From: Flammula alnicola
Taxonomy: Eukaryota; Basidiomycota; Agaricomycetes; Agaricales; Strophariaceae
Assembly: GCA_015499995.1 (NCBI GenBank)
Contig: JADNRV010000123.1
Span: 96,003 to 160,002 of the forward strand
Length of the DNA: 64,000 bases
Direction of reading: 5' to 3'
Under the pieces are notes generated by a model. The model ran no database searches and had not been told where the DNA came from. It saw only the letters and a list, made by a program, of their open reading frames with translations. Below, piece after piece: positions 1-12,112 of the stretch; positions within the stretch are counted from its first letter, which is position 1; each line of letters starts with the position of its first letter. Position numbers and translations under genes: made by a program.

Positions 1-749
1 CACACCAGTGCGAACTGTATGTGCATCCTTCGTATGCTGTAGCCGCGCCTCTGCCAGTGGATATAACCCTGGCCATCATCCTTTTGGCGTAATTCCCTTG
101 GAGGATGGCTATCATTCACCCCGAATCTTCGCTGACTTCCCGGATCGATTGCCCCACTTTTTTGTCCCTCCTGTGACGCAGAGAAGGGATTTTGACCATC
201 CCTTCTCTGCGTTGCGGATTATGATTGGTGGAAATTTTTACGCCCCGTGGGGCGCAGTGGTTCTCATGTTGTGCGGCCGTATTCCGTCGATTGCATTGTG
301 CGCGACCAGGTATATAGTCCCGGTCTCGTTGCATATCTAAGACTATTGTCCATTGCCAGATGCACCATGCCATTGCCTAGAAGCTACCCCAGAAGCCATC
401 GTGAGTCCGTGACTGCCGATCAAACGAAAAAGAGGCCTATTACTGAGGAAAATCGAGTCCAAGCCGGATTCCCAGTACCTAATTGGCTGCCATCCGTCAT
501 TAAACTAGCATGGAAGACGAAACTACTGTACTGAGCGGCTGAGCCAGGGAAACATGTGCTAGAAACGGATTCTTGACCTCATAGTAATTTTGAGGTTTCA
601 CGCATGGTCTCCATGCATTGTTTAGAACGATCAACAGTCATTATTACGACTATTTCAACTTCAACCCTATTGGCCTTGATATACATTCGTAAGTCACTCT
701 GTAGCTACGCTTCGCATCATTCGCTCATAGCCTCCCTGAACAGAGCATC
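1..749. other. No supportable gene
   Basis: This is the left edge of the window. Open frames here are short and have no recognisable motif, signal peptide or splice pattern. The only clear structure is a perfect inverted repeat at 177-211. The last bases (about 600-749) are the 3' flank of the hydrophobin gene that reads leftward. Confidence 0.5.
177..211. repeat. Perfect 13-bp inverted repeat (hairpin)
   Basis: CGCAGAGAAGGGA and its exact complement flank a 9-bp loop. The arms are GC-mixed and perfect, so the hairpin is unlikely to be chance. No gene edge is near enough to call it a terminator; a transposon footprint is another possibility. Confidence 0.6.
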
Positions 750-1669
750 CTAGACGTTGATGTTGAGCGGGCTGCAGCCCAAAGCAATAACACCGTTCTA
801 ATTCAGTGAATTAGCCATACAGTATTCTCGAGGACGTTTAGACTGAATAACTTACGAATGAGTTATCCGAGCAGCAAACGGGTTGCTGAGAGCTTTGAGA
901 GAGGTAATCCACATTAGTCGACATTGGGATTTTCATGGTGACGAATATATTTACCAAGAGTTACCACCAACACCGATGATGTCGAGTCCACTGCAAGATA
1001 CTGAACCGCCAAAGTAAATTTCATGAATCATCTAAATTAAGTGGAAACGTACCTCCGATGAGACCAGAGATGTCAGGCAATGTGGTTCCAAGAATCCCTG
1101 AGAGCGCAGAGAGTATAGTTGGACTGGACTGTTAAATTATAATCAATGCCGACGAACTATTTTTTGTTATATAAATGACTCACTGTCTCGGTAGAGGTGC
1201 AGCACAAGGCGGACCCGGTGTTGCAATTGTCGGATGGGCCAATTGGCAGCGACGTTGGCAGTATGCCAGTTGGCAAGATACCAGTTGGCAAGATACCAGT
1301 TGGCAAGATACCAGTGGGAAGAATGCCAGTGGGAAGTACGTCCGTTGGGAGCACGCCCGTTGGGAGCACACCGGTTGGCAACACACCCGTTGGGAGTATC
1401 CCAGTCGGCAACACACCCGTTGGGAGTACACCAGTTGGCAATACACCGGTCGGGAGCACGCCGGTCGGGAGCACATCAGTTGGGAGCACGCCGGTCGGTA
1501 ACACGCCGGTGGGCAGTACGCCAGTGGGCAGGATGCCGGTGGGCAGCACGTCGGTGGGCAATATGCCGGTGGGCAATATGCCACCCAAGCCACCCAATTG
1601 ACGGCGGGGAAGCTGGATGGCAGCAGCAAAGATGGAGAGAGCGATAGCAAAAGAGGCTGAGGCACGCAT
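750..1669 (-). CDS. Class I hydrophobin with expanded pentapeptide-repeat N-terminus
   Basis: Secreted amphipathic protein that self-assembles at air-water interfaces on fungal walls. I read five exons (1669-1184, 1128-1053, 1000-955, 892-856, 797-750) with GT-AG introns of 52-62 bp, giving 230 aa. The start at 1669 is chosen because it opens a signal peptide (MRASASFAIALSIF) and a TATAAAAG lies 60 bp upstream; an upstream in-frame ATG would bury the signal. Residues ~30-139 are 22 tandem (G/D)(V/I)LPT units. The C-terminal half has the full hydrophobin cysteine pattern: CNTGSALCC, then SCSG with IGVGGNSC, then VCC, then GCSPLNINV at the stop, eight cysteines in all. Class I spacing and the GGNSC signature make the family call firm. 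Usual class I proteins are ~100-150 aa, so the repeat accounts for the extra length. Confidence 0.93.
1253..1582 (-). repeat. 15-bp coding minisatellite in the hydrophobin (22 units)
   Basis: Twenty-two 15-bp units encode (G/D)(V/I)LPT with silent and V/I or G/D variation. The length is an exact multiple of 15, so copy number can change without breaking frame. The antisense frames are also open through the array, but those are shadows of the repeat. Confidence 0.9.
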
Positions 1670-1728
1670 GTTGAAATTCAAGTTGAACTGGGTAATTGTT
1701 CGACTGAGGTTTCTGTCCTTGGAGCGCG

Positions 1729-1736
1729 CTTTTATA
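1729..1736 (-). promoter_or_regulatory. TATA box of the hydrophobin gene
   Basis: TATAAAAG on the minus strand, 60 bp before the chosen ATG at 1669. A strong TATA box fits the high, stage-specific expression typical of hydrophobin genes (known for the family, inferred here). Confidence 0.6.
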
Positions 1737-1869
1737 TCATTCAAGAGAACTCCATTGGCCCCGTTCCTCAAGAGTACTTGAATCATAAAAATTGTTACAC
1801 TTAGAAGGACAGTTTCCGTGTGTGCACCCACCCCCTGTCCGTTAATATCACGGAAGAACATGAAGACGG

Positions 1870-4800
1870 AATGATGTCAGTCGCCGAAGGTATTCTTGGC
1901 GCAATGGCTTCGGCAGCGACTGTGATTGCATTCTAACATGCACGGATCACTATCTGTGTACGGAAAGCCCTCGATAACGTTATTGTGCCTAGGTCTCTGC
2001 AAAATGAAAAGAATGTTCAGATGAATCTACGGGGATCGGACTGAAAATTGTCACCGATTCAGTGTGCATGGTTATATGGCAGTGTGTACTTTCGCACATG
2101 GAGCGACGCTTGCTGCATTGTAGCACAGAAATCAAGATGAAGAAGATACTCCCTGGTACAGGCTCCAGGGTGCTGTCCAAAGCTACTAGGTTCTCCGCCC
2201 GTGTGCGCATGAACCATACTCGAGTGCTCTTTGCGTAAAAGCGCGTGCCACTCTGGCAATGTTCATGTCTGGGCTGTACATACTTAGGCTGCGCGAAGTC
2301 AATAAACTCTTGATAGGACAATACGGAGAATGACGCCCATGTATTCGGGATGTACTTCAAGCTATACCTTCTTTGGAGTGGTTAGACATCGCGCTCAAGT
2401 TGTGATTTCCAGAGGCGGTTGGAATTCCGGACGCGTGGAATGCTAAGACAGTTAGGAGAACGGTGTCAACATAAACAAACGACTAATTATTGTCCATGTT
2501 ACAATGAAAGAACCTTTGTTATTTTGGTATCGCCATTTCGTAACTTTGCAATTTGACCAGACTGACACAAATTCGTTGCTGGACGGAATTAGCGAAACCT
2601 ACCAGTAAAGTAAATCCGATCTTTACGGATTGCTGAAAATCAAGCCTTGTGGGAGCTACATTGTAGCGACTAATTCTTCGGCAAAAGAGACAGACACTCT
2701 TTTTTTGGCATTGCTCCACTTCTGCCAAAGAAGACCTTCGAAAATTGACAGCCTCCACGAAAAACAGTGACTTCTGGAATGGATATAAATTCATAACAGA
2801 CGTCGGGATATGACTATGGAACCAGAGGAGTCACTGTCAGATCCACGGATCTCGACCATTGTTGGGGGGGAACCTACCATATTAGGGAAAATCGCACGAT
2901 AATACGGCTTGTTCTTTGAGATCAAACCGGCTTGAATTCGGCATCTGCTGAAGAATCACTCTTCCCACGCGTTAGTTTTCTTCACTACAAGCGTTCTAAT
3001 TTGCAAACTCATTGTACCTTCCATCCATTCACGACAGATGCGGCGATTCTCCCAGAAGGCCACGACGCGACGAGAGACCCTCAATCCTGCGTCGTCTCAT
3101 CCCCTTCCTCTTCAGCCTATCCGACTTCCGATACCCTTAAAATACTTACCTGCCATCTGCTTTGGGCAATATGTCTTCCCTTAAGTTGGATTCGGGATGA
3201 TGCCTTATCTGATCCTCTTTTCCTGCATTTCAAATCTCATTTTGTTGCTTCTTTCTGAATCTGAATGTTTTATACTATATACAGGTTACTTTGAAAATGA
3301 GTTTTTATGCCGACGCATTGCCGGCTCTCGGGAATTACCGATCAGAAATCGACAGACGGTCAAGAGTCGAGACTGACACCTCTTGCTATGGAACTCACTT
3401 TCCATCAAGATGTTTGATGTTAAAGACTGACAGCAGACAGCTGGCAGCGACTGGATGCGGGGCGCGGAGCGCCGGTCATACTGCGAGTTCGAAAATGGGA
3501 GTTGGGATCGGGAGGTGGCGGTGGGGTGAGGTGTTGTCCGAGTAGCAAGCGTTTATTAGGGCTTAGGGTGGAGCGCTGCTGTGTTCTGGGCGATTTCAAT
3601 CGCAGGAGTGAGATTCTCCACGCGCAAAGCTCGTGTCCTGTGCCCTTTAATTTAAATTCTTAAAGCGGCCGACGCCTAGAGTCCCAGCCGGGGCCAGCCC
3701 CCGTCATCTTCTTCCTCTTCTTCAGGCTTGTCAGAAAAATCCGAAGAGCCTTGGGTTGTGATGCCGAAACGAGTTAAAACGTTGCAATGACCATTGCAAT
3801 GCAAATACAAGATGCATAAAGTTAAAAGAAGGCAGTTTTTTTTGTACAATGTAGCTTTCTAACGATCAGGATCCTTTATAATTACATAAAACTACACTCA
3901 GCCATTTGACGAGGCTAGGTGTGTGTGGGCGGAGTTCATGCCATTGATTGCCGAACCCTTAAAGTTACAAAGCAAAGGCATTTGTAAGCCAATTGGGTAT
4001 GCGAGATTTCCCACTTTCTCTCTGCCGGCCTGCCGTGGACCACAATCTTGACGTTCACGCGTTCAAACGTTCACGCGCACGCGCACCCCCATCTCCCTGC
4101 AACCACGCTGTTTGCTGTTTGCTCAATCACTCATCGCTTCCAACACGAACGACCCCGGAGCCGCATGCTCGTTTCGTTCCCATTCCCGACCTGACCCAAC
4201 TTCTCCCCTCCTATCTCTAACCCTATCTCTCATGGTTCGCACTCTCAGAAATACCAACCTTGTCAACTTTCGTCGAGGATGAATGCGCACTTACAGTACA
4301 TCTGCGTCCTCAAAGCCTCACGGCGCTTATGCGACGTATGGACTGGGGGCGGAATGGCGGCGAACTGAGAGCGGATGGATGATGGATCTAAATCAGTGCG
4401 AGGATGGCGTAGTTCACTTCGAAGGAAGAGATCTGAATTGGAACGTCCGAACATGGCAGTTGGCGGTGGTGGGACTGGCGGGGCGGACCTGGTCCGGGGT
4501 TTCGTCGTTTGCGTTCATCGCCTTCAGCTGGATGGCATGTAGTGCATGAGTGGATGGCTGCAATAATATAGAAGGGAACTATATACAGCATCGGGAACTC
4601 TCCATCGTCCCCTCTGGCTAAGCTACGCATGCTTCTTTGTCTTTACCCAGTCTTACTTGCTCATAAGCAATTGAATCTGCTGTTGAATCTCTGTATTTCT
4701 ATTCCCGATGACGCCTAATACAGTATGCGTATAATACAACGAATCTAGCTTTCACTCCGTCAGAGTAGTAGAGGCTACAACATAGATTGAATATAGAGGA

Positions 4801-4921
4801 TATATATCGCCGTAGAGTAAACTAGGCGACAGTATGAAATTTTCATGGCCGGATTCCCCAACGCTAAAGATAATCTTAGTTGATGTTTTGGTCCGCCTAT
4901 GAGTCGCTACTTTACCACCGA
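1870..4921. other. Intergenic, no supportable gene
   Basis: About 3 kb between the hydrophobin promoter and the 3' end of the MFS gene. Open frames are short and unrelated to known families. A minus-strand frame at about 3680-3775 ends in an acidic stretch (five Glu, two Asp) and a tryptophan before a stop and could be a C-terminal exon, but I could not attach upstream exons to it. Confidence 0.4.
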
Positions 4922-7369
4922 TTAATGATTGGATACGGATTTGGAGGTAGACAAATCGGCTTCATCCAAGCGCTTCGCATGCTCGGCTTCCCGCAGTTCA
5001 GCTTCCACGCGCCATTGCTCGCCCTTCCACCACACGACGAGAATGCAAAGACAGGAGAGAGATGCGACGGCTGCCCATAGGGTATACATCCAGCCTGAAA
5101 AAAATTCAGTTTAAGTTGTACATTCATTTCCATACTATGGACGCACCGTCTCCGAGGTCATCCTAGTTATAAGAACATCAGTATCTGAACTAAACGCCAT
5201 CATTGGCAAGGAATGATCTTACTTGCAAAGGCGTAGCAGTCTCTATCCCAATAAACGAGAAGATACCGCGGAACGCGACGTTTCCAGCGACGGTAGTGGA
5301 TGATCGTCCAACATTTGCATCGACGATATACGCTAAAGAGCTGGAATATATCCAACTGCCCAGCCTCGTTTAGGATTTTCCAAGGTATGATAGAAACGAT
5401 ACCACTGACATGGAGAAAAAGCCTGACAGGAAGAGAAAAGTACACATCACAGCAACGGGGAGACGATGTCGACAAATCCACCCGAGGCCTATGATGCAAG
5501 GAGGAAGGAAGATCATCCCAAGTATCGTGCTTTTCAGGCGCATCTAAATTGTATAGGTGAGATAAGCAACCGTACAGGAGAAGGCGAATGAACCTACTTC
5601 AGGATAACCTTTGCCTCCGTTAGCGGCCTTCTGTCGTGCTAGCTCACGATCTGACCAGCGTCCGCCGAGTATACTACCAATTATTGACCCTAAAATATGT
5701 GCATGCCAGTTAGGGCTGGTCGACTCGGAGGAGAGAACCACAGTAAAAACAAACCAGCGCCATAGGAAATCGTGACGAGGCCAACTTTGAGCGGATTGTA
5801 GTGATATTGCGACGAGAGCGTACGGGAAGTTGTATATATAATAACGAATCCGTACGCGTAAATAAGGCCTAAACGCTTCGTAAGTCATTATGTCTGTATT
5901 GGAAAATATTGCGGACTTAATACCGCAGGAAATTAGCATAAGTAGATTACTCTTCCTCCGAAGGACTTGAAATAGAGGTTTGAGGAAGTTAATATCTTTG
6001 ATAGAAAGATGCACTGTGGGAAGAGCAGCAGCGATAGCCTTGCGTTGAACATCTTCAACGTTAGCATTGACCGTAGTTTTTTCTATGTCTATATTCGATT
6101 TTTTGGCTGGAAGAGAGCCTTGTTCGACAGTCGAAGGTAGATTTGGGTATGATAAGGGAAGGAGAGTCGAGGCGCGCAGACGCTTCTTGAGGACTTGTTG
6201 ATAGATTAAGCTGCGTTCACATCTAAATGTGTCTTGAAAGAAAATGAGAAAGCATAGCGAAGTCGTGGCCGAGATGATGGCAAGGAACCAGAAAATTGCG
6301 CGCCAATTCCACGTGGAGGTGAGAATGCCGCCGAAGGTAGGGCCGATAGCCTGTATCAATGTGAGATTGATTGAATAGAGCCACTATTAGAATCACTTAC
6401 CGGTCCAAGCAGCGGTGCTATATAGTAGACGCCCATCTGCGAGTGAAAGGTGACATACTGCGATTAACTGAGAGATTGAATGAAGAACCTTTGCACCGCG
6501 TTCCGCAGGCTCGAATATATCTACAAGTGACGCCGCTCCTATGGCTATCACCGCACTCGATCTATCGGTCCAATAGGAGGAACCAATTAGATACAGCTAA
6601 GCTGAACGAAAAATTTAAATACCCAGCAGCCTGTAGACATCGGAACCCGATCACTCTATAACGATGGGTTAGTATTTCGTAGCTGGGAATATTGATCGAA
6701 CGTACTCTCCAATATGTTGACTGCGCGCAACTATGACAGATCCAAGACTGAACAGAATAAGAGATAAGACATAAACCAGCTGCAAGACGGAATCATTGTT
6801 AGATCGACGATAATGACGAGAATAATTAAACGAAGAGCAATACCTTCCGTCCTTTCACTTCGCTGATGGCACTCCAGATTAACGGCATAAGTCCCTGCGT
6901 CAAGATGAATATCGAAATGCTCAAGCTGAACTGTGAGCCAGTGGCGCGTAAATCAGCCTCCATTTCCTGGACGGCCGCTGAAGGTAGAGAATATAAGTAT
7001 ATCGCTGACAGGAATATACAATATACTGACGATTTTGGATGTTGGCAGCGAGCGCTGCGACCAGGGAGGCTGATGAAATGAGCACTAGACTAGCATTCTG
7101 AAGAGACGGAGAGATGAATAAAATGTAGCATTGGATATTTGGGAGGTACGCACCTTTCGAAGCGGCGACCACGCCCGGGGATCGTTTACGACTGGCATAT
7201 GCTCGATGTCATATGTCGGAGGCTCAAGAGCCAGTGTTACGGTAGAACCCGTGCTCAAAGTTTCGGACACCTCTGTAGAAGACTTGACGAGAGCGGGCCT
7301 GTCTGGTTCGGCTGTCGATGGAATGGGATGGACCTCTTCGGTAATGGAACTCGATTTTTTCATGGCCAT
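4922..7369 (-). CDS. MFS transporter, DHA1 drug:H+ antiporter type
   Basis: Predicted 573-aa plasma-membrane proton antiporter with ~12 membrane spans, exporting drugs or small metabolites. Fourteen exons join in frame: 7369-7154, 7097-7031, 6977-6844, 6779-6706, 6655-6623, 6561-6489, 6436-6401, 6350-5924, 5868-5755, 5689-5598, 5543-5410, 5355-5223, 5162-5147, 5094-4922. The cytosolic N-terminus ends in NDPRAWSPLRK, as in QDR/AQR-like proteins. Key motifs are IWSAISEVKGRK (motif A loop between TM2 and TM3), a conserved Arg and Gly-rich TM4 (RCLQAAG), IFEPAERGAKMG, and GPAIGPTFGGILTSTWNWR (motif C region plus the WRxxFW loop). A ~100-aa hydrophilic central loop separates the halves. YNPLKVGLVTISYGAG and YIVDANVGRSS are in the C-terminal half. 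No frame breaks. The substrate cannot be read from sequence. Confidence 0.92.
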
Positions 7370-8776
7370 GGTTATGTCGTGAATAGGTCGTAATATGAAA
7401 GCTGGAAAAAGAGGACGGAGCAGCGAAGAGGAGCCGTAAATGTCGAGACAATCAGTTTTAAAAAATATTTACAAGAAAGAGGGACTTGTTTTATAGACGG
7501 TGGTCTACATACACCACGAGCTACCTTCCTGCCTCCGCATGACGAAAGAAAGAACTGGCACCCGGTCGAGCCCGACACGAAACTAGAAGGTGAAAGAGCG
7601 ATCTGCTATGATCGACTCCTTTTTCCATTGGCCGACGGCCTCTCCTTCTAACCATGCTTGCGGAGGACACGAGTTACTACGCGTCAGGCGCAGTGTCCAC
7701 CGTTAGTTGGAGGCTATTGGAGGTCCAAGGTGCCGGAGGAGCTAAAATAGCACTGAAAAATGAATAGCGTGACGTACGCTGCGTGGTTTCCACTCATGCG
7801 CTCTGAAACGGTTCGCTGAACAGTCTATCCCGAGGGGAAGAAAAGCACTGCTTTTCCGTTAGTTAATCAGTTGGCTAAAGAACTGACAAGAATGAATACT
7901 AACTTGGGTTGATTGAGCATTCGAAACCGGGGACGATGGCGCGGGTGGCCTTGGATAGACGGACACTACCTACAAGTTTATATCCCACATAATATCGCAT
8001 GCACCGCCAAAATCCAGGGGCAAGCGAATCATCGCTGTTGTTTCAAAAGGAAATTGTGCATAGAAAACCTAGCGTATCGCGGGGAAGATACGGAAGCGCC
8101 ATGGCCTTATATTATCCGGGATAACGCCGGAGAGTGGCAACAGACATGGCTGGTGCGACGTAGACATTCCCTCGTAATGAATAGCCTGTGGTTATCGTCA
8201 GCTACTGCTGAATGGAAAAGAGGTCTACAATGCACACTTTCCTGCAACACGACCTAAAGTCGTCGAGAGGTATTTTAACTTCCACAGCGGCTCTTCTTTG
8301 ACTCGACATGGCAAATAAAGCTCGTCCAGTACACATACACGTCATTACATTTCGGTCTCCTGCGGCACCTGGAGAAGACATTCAGTACCATCCCTGCAAG
8401 CAAGAAACCTTACTTTTCAGCACGAACGTCTCTTGACGTTTCTGTTTCGGCACCAAAGCTGCCCATCCAATCAAACCTAGGCGATTTATGCCCATGATGC
8501 CATACCGCCTCGCCGCCTCGCCGCAATGCCTTAAACGTGCAGGGATACAGCCATAGCACACGCGCCGAGATCGCCAGACTACGACACTTTCTCGTAGAAA
8601 GATGGTAAGTACTAAGTGACCGATAATTGAGGTTGGTGGTCGAAAGGAACAGCACACAGTCCACACCATTAGCTTTACGACAAAGAAGTCTGGTAGGCCC
8701 TCGGGTTACACGTCTAAATGCATTCTGCTCCGGGTCTTGAAGCTTTCGCGAGTTCGACGTGGCAATTTATACTCGT
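7370..8776. other. Intergenic, no supportable gene
   Basis: This stretch includes the promoter side of the MFS gene. Frames at 7913-8257 (+) and 8382-8669 (-) are open but show no domain, signal peptide or splice logic. I see nothing to annotate as a gene. Confidence 0.4.
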
Positions 8777-9205
8777 AGTGATGTGCGGGCCCGGCTTTTC
8801 AGAGCTCAAGGCTCGGAAATTTGAAGTCCGAGCCGTAGGACCCGCAAACCGCGGCCGGCATGAGCCCCGGCCTCGCATAGTGGCACGTGATTCTCACATA
8901 TTTTCGAAATTACATAACTTGCTTTTTCTGCCACATCAGAGGCGAGTGCGTCGAGCACCCATAAAGTGCTGTACTGCTCAGCAGGGACCCAGCTGGGCAA
9001 TTTTATCATTCAAAATGTTCAGAAATTATGTGCCTTAGGCACCAACTGATACATACACGAAGCGACGGCTCGAGCGACGGCTTACGGCCTGTCATTTTCG
9101 AAGGCCTTAACATTCACAAGCCGTGCGTCACGGCTCGCAAGGCTCGGCCGGCCGCGGCTCGGCTTTCACGGCTTGCGGCCTGAAGGCCGAGCCTTGCACA
9201 TCACT
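8777..9205. mobile_element. MITE-like element with 10-bp terminal inverted repeats
   Basis: The ends AGTGATGTGC and GCACATCACT are perfect inverted complements 429 bp apart. Just inside both ends and in the body are repeated palindromic blocks built from GGCTCGG, GCCGAGCC and CGGCTTGCGGCC, and the body is strikingly GC-palindromic compared with its flanks. A TA dinucleotide overlaps the left end, hinting at a TA target site (Tc1/mariner style), but the right side reads TT. No coding capacity. Small nonautonomous elements with similar ends are, from memory, common in agaricomycete genomes. Confidence 0.6.
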
Positions 9206-10067
9206 TGTGGCAAACGACCCCTTGTTATTGGACGCAATATCAGGCATTTTGCTTTCGAAGCGGTGCATTGAATCATTGATACTGACGTCAAAAACGGGAC
9301 GCGATACTGCTGTACGGGAAGAGGCTTTGCTTGACTGAGGTATGCAACCGTTTCCTCCTCAATTCCCCCTTTACAATCCACCGTGTGCTATGGGGGATGA
9401 AGGGACGTGGTCGTGCAATACGCATAAGAAAAGAGTATTGGAAGAATAAGAATGATGTAAGAGCTGTTTATGTCATTTTCGTTTCTTCTCGAAATGTACG
9501 CGTAGCCAACAAATCCAAGGGTGACCTCGTCTCTCTCCTCATCTCTGCACATGCTTGGTCGTTAAGAAGCAGAAATGTAGGGTGTCTCAACTTCCATACC
9601 GGTCTCTTCATTAAATCGTCCATCCCGACAAACGTCCCTCTCGCGCGTGGAAAAAATGGTCTATCACTATGAAGTGTGTTAATCTCCGTGCATACCTCCG
9701 TGCACACTTGGGGCCGCAATTCGGAGAAATGAGGGACAGTGTGTGCCATTAACCCTGCTGCGCTTAATTTTCGCTACCAAACGATTAAAATAGCAACGGC
9801 CTGATGTCGATGACGTTGGCTTACGAGCCACATGTTGATTGACGCGATCATTGATAGGGTATTACCGGCCAGTGTAGCCCTCACAATGGGCTTGCAAATC
9901 CGATGTCTGACATGTTGTGAAATCCCGACATCTTTGCTATCGCCCGAGTTGAGACATATCGTCAGTTATTCTCCGAAAAAAGTTAACTCGCGCTGCCGAG
10001 ATAATTGAATCTCACGCCTTTTGCCGCAATCGTGCTTGAACTAGCAACCCATTCATCAGAAGGAGTA
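9206..10067. other. Intergenic, no supportable gene
   Basis: This lies between the MITE and the 3' end of the dihydroxyacetone kinase. A 113-codon plus-strand frame at 9331-9672 has no recognisable motif. Nothing else stands out. Confidence 0.4.
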
Positions 10068-12112
10068 CTACTTTCCTGAATTCCGAGTTCCGTCAAGCAT
10101 CCCATCCAAGATCGCACTGACACCCCAAGCACCAGGATCCGGCGGTATATCCTTCGAGGACAGACTCAAATAAGCCGCACGGCCCAGCTGTGCCTGCATA
10201 CCCCGTGTACGCTGTGCCCCAGTGCAGGCTTCACAGACAGCTGTCTCGAAAGGTTTCCCTTCAAATATGGCGTCGCAGAATGGGGCTAGTGCGTCCATGA
10301 TCGTCCGATCTCCAATTTTTGCGGGAGTGTATCGTCCAAGAGCCGTTTTTGCGTCATGCAAAGCTCTTCCTAAGGGTGGATCGTCCGCCTTAAGAGATGC
10401 AGAGAGTGCGTTGAGGAAGATGGCAAAGACTGCGATTTGGGATGGCATCACTGATGGACCAACGGCTTTCATATGACGAAGAACACTCACGGGCACCAAT
10501 CGTCCCTCCCATTGCGTCTTCGAGGATATCAGCGATATCGCGCACAATTACTGATAGATCACCGCTGCTGACACCCAAAGATCCGTCCCCGAGTTTCGAG
10601 ACAACAGCTATAATGAATTGTAAGCAAAGGGCGTGAATGGGGCGGAAATATAAGATCCTGTACCGTTCGCACCCGCAGCAAAAGTATCCCCACAATCCCC
10701 ATCACCTACAACCGTATCGAATTCTGTGAGATCTTGGCGGACTTCTAGAACTCGATCGCACGCTCCTTGAATGGCGGTCCGAATGAAAGAGGCTGATATT
10801 CGCGTAGAATGTGATGGTTGTTTTGGTTCACCGCCTCTCGGGATTGGCTCTCCTACAATTTCTAAAGAGTCATCCATTTCTTCTTTCCAGCTCCCAGCTG
10901 CAGCGGATGATCCTCCTTGGTGAGTCCAACACGAGCGGGCACCAATCCACGCCAATGCGTCAGTCGGCGCATCCAAGAGTTCGTACACGTCGATGTTTGG
11001 CTGAGTCTGCAAGGACACGAAGCTCCTAATTGCGGTGACATTCAGCACGGATATCGAAAAACCAGGCGCGTTGAGTGACGTCATGTACGACGAACAGTAT
11101 ATACGTCGGGGGTGGATTCCTTCTTTCCCTACGGCATCCGTCAGTTTCCGATGTCATAAGACTAAGATAGTACGAACCGAAACGCTCCACAACATCGTGT
11201 ACGATGGCTCCCATCTCCAACTGCGACATTCCGCCCAAGTTATTGATGAACAGAACTATCTCGTCGTCCACTTCTCTGTCTCGCGTAGTGAGAATCATTG
11301 TTACCATTTGATCAAGGACTTGCGCCGCAGTGCGTAGTTCGCTTTTCGTCACTCCAGGTTCGTTATGCAGGCCTAGTCCAATTTCGTATTCATTCACGCC
11401 TAAACGTGCATGGCTTTCCTTCGGTCTCCCTGGGACGTGGCAGTGGTCGAGCCCGACGCCTAAGCTGATGAGGTTACCCACTAAAGCGTCGCCGAATGCC
11501 TTAAGCACATCTAAAGATTCCCCTTTCTCAGCCAGAGCGCCGAGAAGCTTGCAAACGAGGATGTTTCCAGCTAGTCCACGAGGACCAACGAGATTGTTGC
11601 CTGCATTCTGTCGAAGAAGGGAAATATCGTCAGCGACAACGATGCTCTCGATATTCACCCCAGGTAAGGCGATCCGGGCCTTCTCGATGGCGAGTCCAAA
11701 GTTCAATCGGTCGCCGGTGTAGTTGTTGATAATCACCAGAACGTCTCTTGCTTGCTGAGGTTTCCCAGAGAACGCCGCGAGGTGGATGGTGTTGAGGATC
11801 TGCTTTGCATTGGGGCTAGCGAAAATATCTCCAGAGACAGAAGCAGAGAGCATCCCCGTGCCTGTGTAGGACGCGTGTGCGGGCTCATGTCCTGCTCCAC
11901 CTCCAGAAATGACAGCGACACGTTTTTCGGCGGAATGTGCAGCTAGGTATACAGACTTCGAGGCCGCATGTCTACGGCCAGGCATATGAGCATGCTTCAC
12001 GATGCAATGAAGGATGCACGTACAATCTTAAAGCTGGGTTCAAGGCTACCGCTCCTCGGAGAGCGTTGAGAACGAGTCCATCCGGGGAATCGTACAGGTG
12101 TTTCGTAGTCAT
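10068..12112 (-). CDS. Dihydroxyacetone (glycerone) kinase
   Basis: ATP-dependent kinase that phosphorylates dihydroxyacetone to DHAP in cytosolic glycerol/DHA metabolism and detoxification. Five exons join in frame (12112-12024, 11971-11178, 11119-10664, 10607-10491, 10429-10068) to give 605 aa, the usual size for the single-chain eukaryotic enzyme. The start gives MTTKHLYDSPDGLVLNALRG, the typical DAK N-terminus. The DhaK domain has VAVISGGGAGHEPAHASYTG, FGLAIEKAR, and LDHCHVPGR containing the conserved histidine region that binds substrate covalently. MTSLNAPGFSISVLN closes DhaK. The DhaL (ATP) domain has FDTVVGDGDCGDTFAAG with the Mg-binding aspartates and later LGDGSLG and DAMGGTIGA. No frame breaks; likely functional. 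Confidence 0.95.

Noticed and set aside
1197..1647. Plus-strand open frames with PVGS/VGN repeats opposite the hydrophobin
   Set aside because: They are antisense shadows of the 15-bp coding repeat; the minus strand has signal peptide, eight cysteines and consistent introns.
5041..5110. A frameshift in the last exon of the MFS gene
   Set aside because: It appeared only through a miscount of the GAGAGAGA run; with the correct bases the frame is intact to the stop at 4922.
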